10,446 nucleotides of DNA from Cephalothrix simula (lineage: Eukaryota; Nemertea; Palaeonemertea; Archinemertea; Cephalotrichidae). The translations under genes and the position numbers were made by a program. Positions 1 through 7,916 of this stretch are shown piece after piece (within the stretch, counting starts at the first letter, position 1; each line of letters starts with the position of its first letter). The notes under the pieces were generated by a model that saw nothing but the letters and a program-made list of their open reading frames with translations, did no database searches and was not told the origin of the DNA. The stretch spans positions 1-10,446 of the forward strand of contig JAXIUW010224730.1 in the NCBI GenBank assembly GCA_035591015.1. Reading direction: 5' to 3'.

Positions 1-225
1 AAATTACTAATCCGATGAAATTAGGATGGATTTCCAGTCTAGGAGAAGACGAGGTGAGCGTTCCATTCACTTCCCCAGTTCCTGGAAGAGGGAAAGCTCA
101 CTCGAATCTATCCGAGAGAGGGAATAAATGCAAGCAGTGAGATTTGTCGGTATAAATTGAATGCAAAATCTGCCATGATATTTGCAATTAAGATGATGGT
201 TAGATAATTTTTCAAAATTTCTATT

Positions 226-237
226 GGGGGGGGGGGG
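226..237 (+). repeat. G12 homopolymer
   Basis: An uninterrupted run of 12 G lies upstream of the gene. It is one of four G-runs of 10 or more in the window, all on this strand. Confidence 0.9.
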
Positions 238-648
238 TAGTCCCACTATTTTCCGTACATTTTTGAACGTTTTATCCTTTCTCCTTCTATGATTTATGAT
301 TAAAATGGAAGGTTCATCCGTCGCATTTCTGACCAAGTCATGGACTTTTTATGACCCGATATATAAAAATAATCGACCTGAAACAGTTGTTCTACCTGTT
401 GTACTTTCCTCAAATATCCTCCTATGACATTGGTTTTGGATGTTTCTAATATTTTGTAGAATTCCGGAATGTTTGATTATCTTTGCACTGATTATCAGTG
501 TTTGATTATTCTCTGTCTGATCATGCTTTCAGAAAGAAGGAAACGTTTCTCTATGAAGATCAATGAAATATAGCCTGGTACCTTGACCTATATTCGATAT
601 TATCGATGGAATATCGACCCGGAAGTACTGGCTTGTCCCTTCAAATGC

Positions 649-707
649 TAACGGAGACATTCTGGTACCCCTCCAGCCAGGCGAGGGGTACCAGAATGTA
701 ACGGAGA
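649..707. repeat. 41-bp perfect hairpin flanked by 9-bp direct repeats
   Basis: CATTCTGGTACCCCTC (658-673) and its exact reverse complement (683-698) enclose a 9-base loop. The unit is bounded immediately on both sides by the direct repeat TAACGGAGA (649-657 and 699-707). This is the geometry of a tiny insertion with 16-bp terminal inverted repeats and a 9-bp target duplication. A template-switch mutation could also leave such a structure. Confidence 0.75.
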
Positions 708-1654
708 ACCATGTAAAACTTCCTGTCGCGCATGCGTAGTGCGTTTTTAATTTTTAAATTTTTTATTTCTATTTTTCTAAAAATACATCAAATTTTGATG
801 TAAGTGTTAAGTTTTTGCTCTGAACTCTGGTCCGTCTGAAATAGGTGCATTTATGCCAGCCCTCCCACTATTTGCCCTGCAATTTGAAGCGCAAATCCAG
901 GAAGTGAATCTCTTTCCATTTTATACTCAATGCTGAATACTGATTTTAAAAACGATGACAATTTGTTATTCCATTGCCATAACTTTCATGCAGCCCATCA
1001 CTCCTGAATGGAACACCGAGTGGAACGCTTTTGCACTTTTTTGTTCGGTTTTTAAAAAAAATGTTCATATAAGTCAGTATATAGACGGTTCGTGCATGCG
1101 TAATACACCAAATTTCTACCTTCTGGTCGGTTTCAGCCAAACAGGGTTGGGAAAAATTATCTCACTGCTGGCGAGGGGTAAATGATTGGTACCGCAGCTT
1201 TTGGCTTCCGGCCGAGGATTAAGCCTTACCCAAAGGCCATTAATTTAAAAGCTGCATTATTGTTACTTAATCATGCGGTTGTTCTGTAAACATGCATTTC
1301 TTAAATAAGCTTTAAGTTAATTAATCTTACATCATAAAAGATCATTAAATGTTTAAATATTCAAATATTCCTCAATCCTCAGCAGTTGGGATATTTTGAT
1401 TTTGGCTAAATTTTCCTTTAGGCTGTATACCTTCAACAATATTTGTTAATTTCCTATTATACCCAACTCAACTCGACCCCTTTAGAACTATCAATAGACT
1501 TTTCCAAGAGGTTTCCAACTCTATAGACTCCACGATAGTCATTCATAAGTTCTTCGTATTCTTTGCGTTCGTTGTTATCGTTCATTTGAAACTTTTGATA
1601 CTCCGTAAATTTCGGATACAAATTTTCAAGGATACAAAATACAAAACTTCTCTT

Positions 1655-1691
1655 ATGGCGTAATTTTAAAATGTTTCGGATTTTAAAATGA
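1655..1691 (+). promoter_or_regulatory. Two minimal upstream ORFs before the collagen start codon
   Basis: ATG-GCG-TAA lies at 1655-1663. A six-codon frame (MFRILK) runs from 1671 to its TGA at 1689-1691 and overlaps the main start codon as ATGA (1688-1691). If the transcript starts upstream of 1655, scanning ribosomes would meet both, and the overlap is the kind that allows termination followed by reinitiation. The transcription start is unknown; no clear TATA box was seen in 1560-1687. Confidence 0.45.
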
Positions 1692-1930
1692 TAGGTAAAG
1701 AGGAGGATTGCTCAAATAGGAGGACCGACCCTATTTTAATAGGTCGGAATATTTGTGTTCTTTTTTTCGGAATTACCTTGGTATCAATAGGAGGATGGGT
1801 TTTGTATCTAAATACATACAAATATTACGAATTACAACTAAGAATTGAATATTTGGAGAAACAACAGAAATCAACAGAAGGACAAATAGAACAATATCTA
1901 GAAACACATCTGGAAAAATTACTGGAACAG
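1688..1930 (+). CDS. Exon 1 of a transmembrane (MACIT-like) collagen: cytosolic tail, membrane anchor, coiled coil
   Basis: This exon encodes the first 81 residues of a probable type II membrane protein. Residues 1-20 form a short charged tail (KEED, RR). Residues 22-41 are an uninterrupted hydrophobic helix containing VLFFGITLVSIGGWVLYL. From about residue 44 the chain is polar and helical, with hydrophobic residues 3-4 apart (L49, I53, L56, I67, L71, L78) and many Glu, Gln and Lys, as in a trimerising coiled coil. The start is supported by an in-frame TAA at 1667-1669, 18 nt before the ATG, and by A at -3. The reading frame runs on to a stop at 2093-2095, but a good donor (CAG|GTAAGA at 1931) and the abrupt loss of protein-like composition place the exon end at 1930, phase 0. 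It joins in frame to 5155. Transmembrane collagens of types XIII, XXIII and XXV share this tail-helix-coil order. The family call depends on exon 2; another coiled-coil type II protein is the alternative. Confidence 0.8.
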
Positions 1931-2050
1931 GTAAGATTGCATGGATCAGTTGTTTTGGACATCTTCCCTTTTAGTTTTTACGTTGTCACCCATCACTTTA
2001 TTTATTTGTCTGATGCAAAAATCAGCATTTTATTAGGTCCTAAGCGTCTA

Positions 2051-2404
2051 CACAAGTGGATGGAAAAATCACCAGGTGGGGTGGTAGGGACGTGAAGCCA
2101 CCACCATTTAACTGTTTTTTAAATGCCCTTTCCAGGGACGTATGCTATAGATTATTTGGGCAGTGTGATGGGGGTTACTATTTGTCTGTTTGCCACAAAT
2201 CTATAATTTGCTGTTTTTTGAATTTTTGGAAATTTTTAACCACCACCCTCCACCAGGTTTTGGTAGGGGCATAAAACTACTATCATTTCGCATTCAAGTG
2301 ATATATATGTTATGGGGGTTCCTATACCGCTAATATGAGAAACCCTTGGGGGCAGGTAGCTAACATCAAGCCATGCCTTAGCCAATTTTTTCCATCCATT
2401 TGTG
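2051..2404 (+). mobile_element. TA-flanked MITE, copy 1
   Basis: The ends CACAAGTGGATGGAAAAA (from 2051) and, inverted, CACAAATGGATGGAAAAA (ending 2404) are flanked by TA on both sides (2049-2050, 2405-2406), as in Tc1/mariner-type insertions. Inside, a unit starting with a CACCAGGTGG...GGTAGGG motif occurs twice (about 2070 and 2250), so the element looks like an internal dimer. Each half carries GTTATGGGGGTTCC- or TGTTTGCCACAAATC-type blocks that recur in the copies at 7917-8906. It has no coding capacity and lies in intron 1. Confidence 0.75.
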
Positions 2405-2948
2405 TAGTTAAAGCAGCAGTTTCAGCAGCGTATCTCTATGATTTCGATGGGGCGTCGAATGTAAAATTTACCCCCAAAAGGCAGTCAAAAAATTTCCTAG
2501 GGTGACTTGCCCCCTCCTGCCCTCATTTGTAATCTTCCAGTGACCTCAAAAACTGGTGAACCCACGTAAGGTCAAGAATGAAGTTTAGTTTGGTCGACAC
2601 TTCGGGAACAAGTTAGCCGTGTCGCAACTGCGTCTTAGGGGCCTATAACTTTTTAACTTTTTAGTTCAAAAATGTGTGTCATCTGTCATGTCTGAAACTA
2701 GAACGATCTATCCCTTTGAAAACTTCCCAAAACATCATTCTTTTGCATCAAAAGTGTTTTGTTGTAATAAATGGTCCTTTAAGATCCTGTAACAATAAAC
2801 GTCCTGTTGTTACACTTTGTGATTTCATTAAATCGCTATTTGATATTTTTCTGCGGAAAAATAGTTTTTTATTGAGTCTATTTTGAATGCTTAGGTTGTA
2901 TCAAAATAGTAGACCAAATAACCTGACCACTTCCTGATTGAAATAAAC

Positions 2949-3096
2949 AACCCCGCAAGCCCTCAAAATCCCCTCTGAATCAATCTAAATTAAATATATT
3001 TATCAAATAAACCTATGCAAGTAGGGGATGCCTTGTTGGCTTACCATTTTCCTTGAATAGCACCAAAAAGGCTGAAAACCTTGCGGGGTTTCAGCC
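2949..3096. repeat. Inverted repeat and GC-rich hairpin in intron 1
   Basis: AACCCCGCAAG (2949-2959) has an exact inverted copy at 3080-3090. The second copy overlaps a local hairpin, GGCTGAAAACC/GGTTTCAGCC (3070-3080 and 3087-3096), which has one bulged A. It could be a relic of a small inverted-repeat element about 140 bp long. No target duplication was seen. Confidence 0.45.
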
Positions 3097-3304
3097 CTTT
3101 AAATACACAAAGAATTTTTCAATTTTCTTTTTTGATAATATGATCTGAAAAGTAATTACAATTCTGAATAATGTGTTAATAATGTACGGTTTTGTTATTT
3201 GTAAAAGATAAATGATGCCAAAGAAAACGCTTTTTAAATGATTATTAGCATTAGTGGCATTTTTTAAAAATTACTGTGCCGTATGCCTCTCCCCAAAACA
3301 TTAA

Positions 3305-3795
3305 AAGGGTGGCCACTTAGCACCTAAAAAACTTCGAAATCAAGGAAAAGTCAGATAATTTACTCTCATAAAAATTAAGTCAGAGAAAGGTCAGGGAATT
3401 TTTATTCTTTAAGGCTTTCGCAATACAAAAATTGTCGCTTTACGTATAAGAATCTATGCGGCTATCATGGAATTCTGTTGTACGCATAAAAATCTTTGTG
3501 GTTATCATGAAATTATGTCGCTTTTTATGTTCATAAAAATTAAGTCAGAGAAAGGCCAGGGAATTTTTATTCTTTAAGGCTTTCGCAATACAAAAATTGT
3601 CGCTTTACGTATAAGAATCTTTGCGGCTATCATGGAATTCTGTTGTACGCATAAAAATCTTTGTGGTTATCATGAAATTATGTCGCTTTTGAATATTTTC
3701 AAATTTTTTGATAACGCGTTGCCTGAAAAAGGTCAGGGAATTTTCCGCGAAGAGTCGGGGAATAAAATATTAATCTTTAAACAGTGGCCACCCTG
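3305..3795 (-). mobile_element. Non-autonomous element with CAGGGTGGCCACT-type ends, copy A
   Basis: AGGGTGGCCACT at 3306-3317 and CAGTGGCCACCCTG at 3782-3795 form inverted ends. The interior has repeated GTCAGGGAATTT-like words and no coding frame. The CAGGG start is typical of hAT-superfamily ends, but the expected 8-bp target duplication is not clear (AACATTAA against ATTAATTA). The element is enlarged by a 165-bp tandem duplication. I assign the minus strand because copy B carries the same interior in the opposite orientation; this polarity is arbitrary. Confidence 0.65.
3366..3690. repeat. Two-copy 165-bp tandem duplication, with 40-bp sub-repeats
   Basis: 3366-3525 and 3531-3690 align at a period of 165 with only about two substitutions seen (GGTCAG/GGCCAG and CTATGCGG/CTTTGCGG). 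Within each copy, TACGTATAAGAATCT and TACGCATAAAAATCT start 40 bases apart (3441/3481 and 3606/3646), and each is followed by a GGNTATCATG-AATT block. The near identity of the 165-bp copies implies a recent duplication; the 40-bp repeats are older. Confidence 0.9.
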
Positions 3796-4035
3796 ATTAA
3801 TTAAATGAACACAATCCCAAAGGTGGGCATGGAATCCACCATTTTTGTAAAATATTTCGGTGCGGTAGATGTATAGAATAGATGTTTAATATTTTTTAAC
3901 AAACTAATCAAAATATTATTCTCTTTCGTGTTTCCTTCTTCATTGTTATTTCTTGTTTATGACCGTTTTGTTGAACTGCATTTATTTCAGTTATGTCAGG
4001 TAATGTTGATTTTAATTTTGTTTGCATCTAACCCC

Positions 4036-4163
4036 GGGGGGGGGGGGGTTTTCACGCGAAAAATTGTCGAAATTAATGGGTTCAATCCCTAAAATTTGCA
4101 AAATGTTAGTCCCCCAAAAATACGAAAAATCGTGTTAAAAGGGGGAAGTTTGTGGGGGGGGGG
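4036..4163 (+). repeat. G13 and G10 tracts with intervening G-rich sequence
   Basis: There is a G13 run at 4036-4048 (preceded by CCCC) and a G10 run at 4154-4163, with GGGGGG at 4140-4145. The sequence 3796-4270 has no gene. The word GGGTTCAATCCC at 4079-4090 resembles a tRNA T-arm, but no tRNA surrounds it. Confidence 0.85.
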
Positions 4164-4279
4164 CGTGTTTCAAAATCCCAGTTTATACACCGTGTATTCA
4201 CATTTTTTACATGCCCCGGGATTGCCCCCTCTGATCTATACTTTAACTTTTTCTTAAGCAATACCATGCTACTTAAATA

Positions 4280-5110
4280 TTTTCAATGGCATAAATAGTT
4301 TGGTTACCATGAAGCTCACCACTGCTTACCATGTTGGGGTGATGACAAATTATTTAAGTTAACATTTGTAGTTGGTCAGTACAGTATATGGTCGCCATCT
4401 CAATGAAGCTCACCATGTCTTTTATGGTGACCATAATTTTAGCATAGTTACCTGCTTCATTGAGACCAACTATTTAAGTTAAGTATGCATGACCACCTCA
4501 AATATATAACTTAATTGTCTCCAACTTCAATAGTCGGTGAAATAAGGAGATGTGATTGGTTATATTTTTATCTCAATAATGCTCACCATGTTAAAATTAT
4601 GGTCACCTTGCTTGTTTTTTTATGGTAACCATAATTCTGCTTTATTGAAATGGTAACAAGCTATTTAAGTTTGGAGCTGAAGTTGGTGCCTAGTGAATGA
4701 CCTAATTAATAGAGGGCTTCCGTTTGTGGATTTTAGTCACGTAGTTCGAAATAAGGGTGTGTGATTGGTTATTTTTTGTATGGTGACCATACTATAATTG
4801 ATAGTACCATCGTAAGTAGCCCAAGTCAAAATTATGGTCGATAGTTTATTTATATGGTGACCATTTTGAATAACTTTTTTATTGAGATGGTGAAGAACTA
4901 TATAAGTTGGTGACCAGACTGTATTATGGGGATGGGTCGGCTGACAATATCTGGCTCCCGGCTTATAAAGGAGGGATTCCATTAGCTAATTTGTATCCCG
5001 TGGTACGAAATAAGGGTCTGTGATTGGTTAATTAACATGGTGACCTACTCAAATAGATATTCACCTTCATAATAAGTTCAATCACCTACTCAAATATATA
5101 GTGACCATCT
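4280..5110. repeat. Degenerate palindromic array with GGTNACC cores
   Basis: Eight GGTNACC words occur here (4302, 4426, 4601, 4624, 4782, 4856, 4909, 5039) and I found none elsewhere in the window. Many sit in the larger palindrome ATGGTNACCAT, such as TTATGGTGACCATAA at 4422-4436. Other recurring words are TATTTAAGTT (4351, 4471, 4662, with a variant at 4899) and GTGATTGGTT (4552, 4761, 5020). CTCAATGAAGC (4399-4409) and its inverse (4454-4464) bracket one core and make a roughly 65-base imperfect hairpin. Spacing varies (120-260), so this is an old array or a set of related palindromic elements. No gene is present. Confidence 0.7.
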
Positions 5111-5154
5111 TAGATCATGACAAATTTCGGAGAGTTTTAAATTTTATTTTTTAG

Positions 5155-5218
5155 CGTTTTGAAAAGAAGATTTCCCGAGTACCGAGAGCTGTAGACGGAA
5201 GATGCAACTGCCCTCCTG
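5155..5218 (+). CDS. Exon 2 of the same transmembrane collagen: end of coiled coil, furin-like site, Cys-X-Cys-Pro-Pro-Gly junction
   Basis: This 64-nt exon has a T-rich tract and TTTTTTAG acceptor just before it and a perfect donor, G|GTAAGT, after it. Read in the phase left by exon 1, it gives RFEKKISRVPRAVDGRCNCP followed by Pro and the first base of a Gly codon (residues 82-103). It finishes the coiled coil (F83, I87), then shows R89-V-P-R92, which fits the minimal furin pattern R-X-X-R, then C98-N-C100-P-P-G. A Cys pair next to Pro-Pro-Gly is what one expects where the non-collagenous N-domain of a transmembrane collagen meets its first Gly-X-Y triplets, and membrane collagens are known to be shed by furin-type proteases. 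The split Gly codon predicts that the next exon starts with GN completing Gly and continues in triplets. I found no such exon up to 10446. No extra exon between the two was recognised, but one cannot be excluded. Confidence 0.75.
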
Positions 5219-5376
5219 GTAAGTTTATACAGAATACACTTTAAAGTTATATACAGAACACCGATACAGTTACACTTTCAAAAATCGCCATTGGTCCTGA
5301 GCGAAAAATGCTATTCTTTATAAAAACGATGGCATTATTACCGTAGTAAACTAACGGTTTTGTTTCTTCGATTGGA

Positions 5377-5388
5377 GGGGGGGGGGGG
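5377..5388 (+). repeat. G12 homopolymer
   Basis: A run of 12 G begins 159 bases after the donor of exon 2, again on the sense strand of the gene. Confidence 0.9.
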
Positions 5389-5946
5389 TTAGAGAGAACA
5401 TTAGTCTTCTTCAGTAGACTATGAAAATATGTTTGCGATTCCAGGTATAAATTGTATACCTTCTTGATCTTAACTTCTTACGACCATATTAACTGCACAT
5501 TCCTTGATAGAGACTATTCTTTTGAAGCATACATCTTGAGTTTCTTTAGACTTCCTCTGATATGATGATAAAATACTGAAGGTCGGTTTACGATGAAGCA
5601 TTCGTAATCGGTGGCTTTTACCTGTTTACTGGACGGAAAAATAATTGATATATGAGCTTTCCGAAAAATTAATATTTCTCCGCCATAAATTGGTGGCAGC
5701 GGCGTAAAAGGGGTAGACGGAACTACAAGTGACCGGGAAAATTGAAGTGCTCCACATGCACAGAAGTGTGCAAAATATCCCCACCTTTTGTTCTCAGAGA
5801 CTATGACAGTAAACTATGGTTGGATTTTCATTTAAAAAAAAGCCAGTGGCGTCGTCGAGGCGCACCCGAGCGGCAGAAACCGCTTTGGCTTAAAATGATA
5901 CAGTCCTGTCCTGTAGGCTAAAAATTGGGATAAGAAAAACACCCTA

Positions 5947-6558
5947 TGACGTCATACAGACACCCTGATGACATCATCACATCACACCCATAATTCCAGA
6001 TTTGATCGAAAATGATGGCTTGTAATACCTTCAAATTTCGGAATTTACAATTCTTATCCAAACAAAAACAAAATTATCCAATTTGACCAACCTGGGCAAA
6101 ATTAGCGCCTGAAGTGGAACATTTAGACATCAATAGAATATTTGAAAGTCTGGAATTATGCGTTTGATGATGTCATCGGGGAGGCGTTGTGGCGTTACAA
6201 AACCAATCCTCCGTATCCTGACTATACTTTGTGAGCTGAATTTACAGTTTTAGCCACCAGCTTTTCGATTCTTGTGAAAACTACAGTTTTTTGCTACTCT
6301 GCTGCTCAATGTCGTCACATAAACCAAATTTTATATGCTGTTATATTAGCCCTCGTCATCAAGAAATATTTAGCAATAATAATCTAATCCTGCCGCCAAA
6401 ACGTGCCGTTTGGGGCGCAGCAGGGTGTCTTGTTGGTCAAACGGGGATTTGCTCTTTGGTTGGTCAGGAATTGCAATTTCTGAAATTTGAAGGTATATCC
6501 AGCCATATTTTCGACAAAATATTGAATTAAGGGTGTGGAATGCCCCTCGATGACGTCA
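5947..6558. mobile_element. Foldback-type repeat with TGACGTCA near its ends
   Basis: The left arm (about 5947-6095) and right arm (about 6425-6558) are inverted copies. Shared blocks include TGACGTCA, CACACCCNTAATTC, TCGAAAAT, ATACCTTCAAATTTC and CAATTC. A third, shorter inverted copy lies inside: CATAATTCCAGA (5989-6000) is matched by TCTGGAATTATG (6149-6160), each next to a TGATGAYRTCATC palindrome. The middle has no gene. TGACGTCA occurs at 5947 and 6551. The open frames over 6291-6584 on both strands lie across this arm and are repeat sequence. Confidence 0.65.
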
Positions 6559-6772
6559 CTATATAACAGGCTTTTTACGTGCAAATTTCTAATGATTACC
6601 TATCCAACATATACCGGTATGAGTCATTTATGGCCATCGGGGGTAACGGTCATATAGCCTCTGAAAGCATAGCACACCTCTGATCATAAACTTCCGAATC
6701 ATTTGCTGGGTTGGAGGCTGGTCTTTTATAATTCTTCTTTATTTAAAGTTTATTTATTTTCTTTCTACCATA

Positions 6773-6795
6773 AAATCCTTTAAGTGAAAGGATTT
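6773..6795. repeat. Short perfect hairpin
   Basis: AAATCCTTT and AAAGGATTT form a 9-bp stem around AAGTG. Its low complexity means it may be chance in AT-rich DNA. Confidence 0.4.
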
Positions 6796-7916
6796 AAGGA
6801 CTTCTAATGGTTTATTTTTTTATTTGTTTTTCCGGGTTATTTTTTATTCCATGTTTTCAATGGGATTGGTTTGCTCGTAGGGCACAAAACTGGGTTTTAC
6901 TCTATAATCATCATGATTCAAGAATTCCGGATTCTTACCTGAAATAAATTGGCATACGGAAATTGATCATATAGAGGATCGAATGATTGGAATGAGCTAA
7001 TTTCTGCCACATTCTAGGATAAGATTCTTCTATAGGCTTTAAACTGATTCAACTTTATAAAAGGTTGAAAAATCACTTATCTGAAAGGATTCTAAACCAA
7101 ACGTACATTGTTTTACAATATACTAATGATCTAGAACATCATCTGTCGATGAATCTTGAATTTGTATGGATTTTTATTTTTACACCCCCTGAGCAAATCT
7201 GAACAATTTTAATATTTGAGCTGAAGTAATTAAATTTTTGAATTTTATTTATAATTAAAAAAAAGAAGAAATGTACTTGCGCTTATTTTCTATTACCGAG
7301 TTTATTTTGAGGGTTAAAATTTGTATTACAATACAAATGGTAATCATAAACACTTCATTCAAAACATTCAAAATACACTCTTTAACGCTCTTTAAAAGTG
7401 TGTGTTCATACACATCTCTTGGTTCGTTTCCAAACATTACCCAATTAGCGCATTACCCAAATTACGGTCAACTTTAAAAATTTAGACACTTCTCAATGCT
7501 ACTTGGAATTTTAAGAGCATTTTTTCTTTAGATGCCCTTCAATAGCTTATAAAAATACAACACTCAGGCACCACTTTGTTTCCTTTATAAACAAATGGTG
7601 AAATAAAAATGATATCTATACTCTAAACTCACCTATACTATGATGCTAATAAAAGATCAAACGATATTAAACTATGCACTTTGAATGTTTAAATTTCTTA
7701 CACAAGGTTTTGAATCAAAACTATGATGTAGGTGTTCTTGGTTTTTAGTCCATGCCAAATTTTCTCTGAACCATACCCATAAGCAATATGATCTTCGCCA
7801 AGATCATTTCTTCTTTTGCTGGTATAATTATGAAAAAAGCTTCATTACTTTCTTGTGACGTCATCAATAATTCTTTGAAAACCCAAATTTTATCATGAAG
7901 TTATGCTTCAACTATA

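Larger units (their letters stand above)
1..1687. other. Upstream flank without recognisable genes
   Basis: No open frame here looks like a protein: the frames at 67-336 (minus) and 946-1185 (both strands) have low-complexity, repeat-like translations. The region holds a G12 tract (226-237), a small inverted repeat TCGATATT/AATATCGA (594-601 and 610-617), the 41-bp hairpin at 658-698, and two GCATGCGTA 9-mers (730-738, 1094-1102). The first, CGCGCATGCGTA, is one base off the NRF-1 consensus. Transcription of the collagen gene presumably starts near its 3' end. Confidence 0.5.
1931..5154 (+). other. Intron 1 of the collagen gene
   Basis: The intron is 3,224 bp long, runs from GTAAGA to TTTTTTAG, and is phase 0. 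It contains a TA-flanked MITE (2051-2404), a CAGGGTGGCCACT-type element (3305-3795), G-tracts (4036-4163) and a palindromic array (4280-5110). The stretch 2410-3300 has only small inverted repeats and no coding frame that looks real. Spliced transcript reads joining 1930 to 5155 would confirm the boundaries. Confidence 0.7.

Noticed and set aside
67-336. 89-codon minus-strand open frame
   Set aside because: The PPPP stretch comes from the G12 tract, there is no domain-like composition, and the frame spans a homopolymer in AT-rich DNA.
946-1185. Overlapping 64- and 76-codon frames on opposite strands
   Set aside because: Both cover the same bases, neither has recognisable features or splice context, and the region shares short words with repeat sequence near 680-740.
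1931-2095. Extension of the exon 1 frame to the stop at 2093-2095
   Set aside because: A strong donor at 1931 and a clean in-frame junction to 5155 explain the gene better. The extension also runs into the MITE at 2051, so it could be used only if intron 1 were retained.
2056-2274. 72-codon plus-strand frame
   Set aside because: It lies within the TA-flanked MITE; its words recur in copies 2 and 3 with frame-breaking differences.
2674-2886. 70-codon plus-strand frame
   Set aside because: It has no domain, membrane pattern or splice support, and its length is unremarkable for chance in this composition.
4076-4092. tRNA T-arm-like GGGTTCAATCCC
   Set aside because: No acceptor, D or anticodon arm could be placed around it on either strand.
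4737-4982. 81-codon minus-strand frame
   Set aside because: It lies inside the degenerate palindromic array and its sequence is made of the repeated words.
6291-6584. Open frames on both strands
   Set aside because: They cover the right arm of the foldback element; the homologous left arm does not keep the frame.
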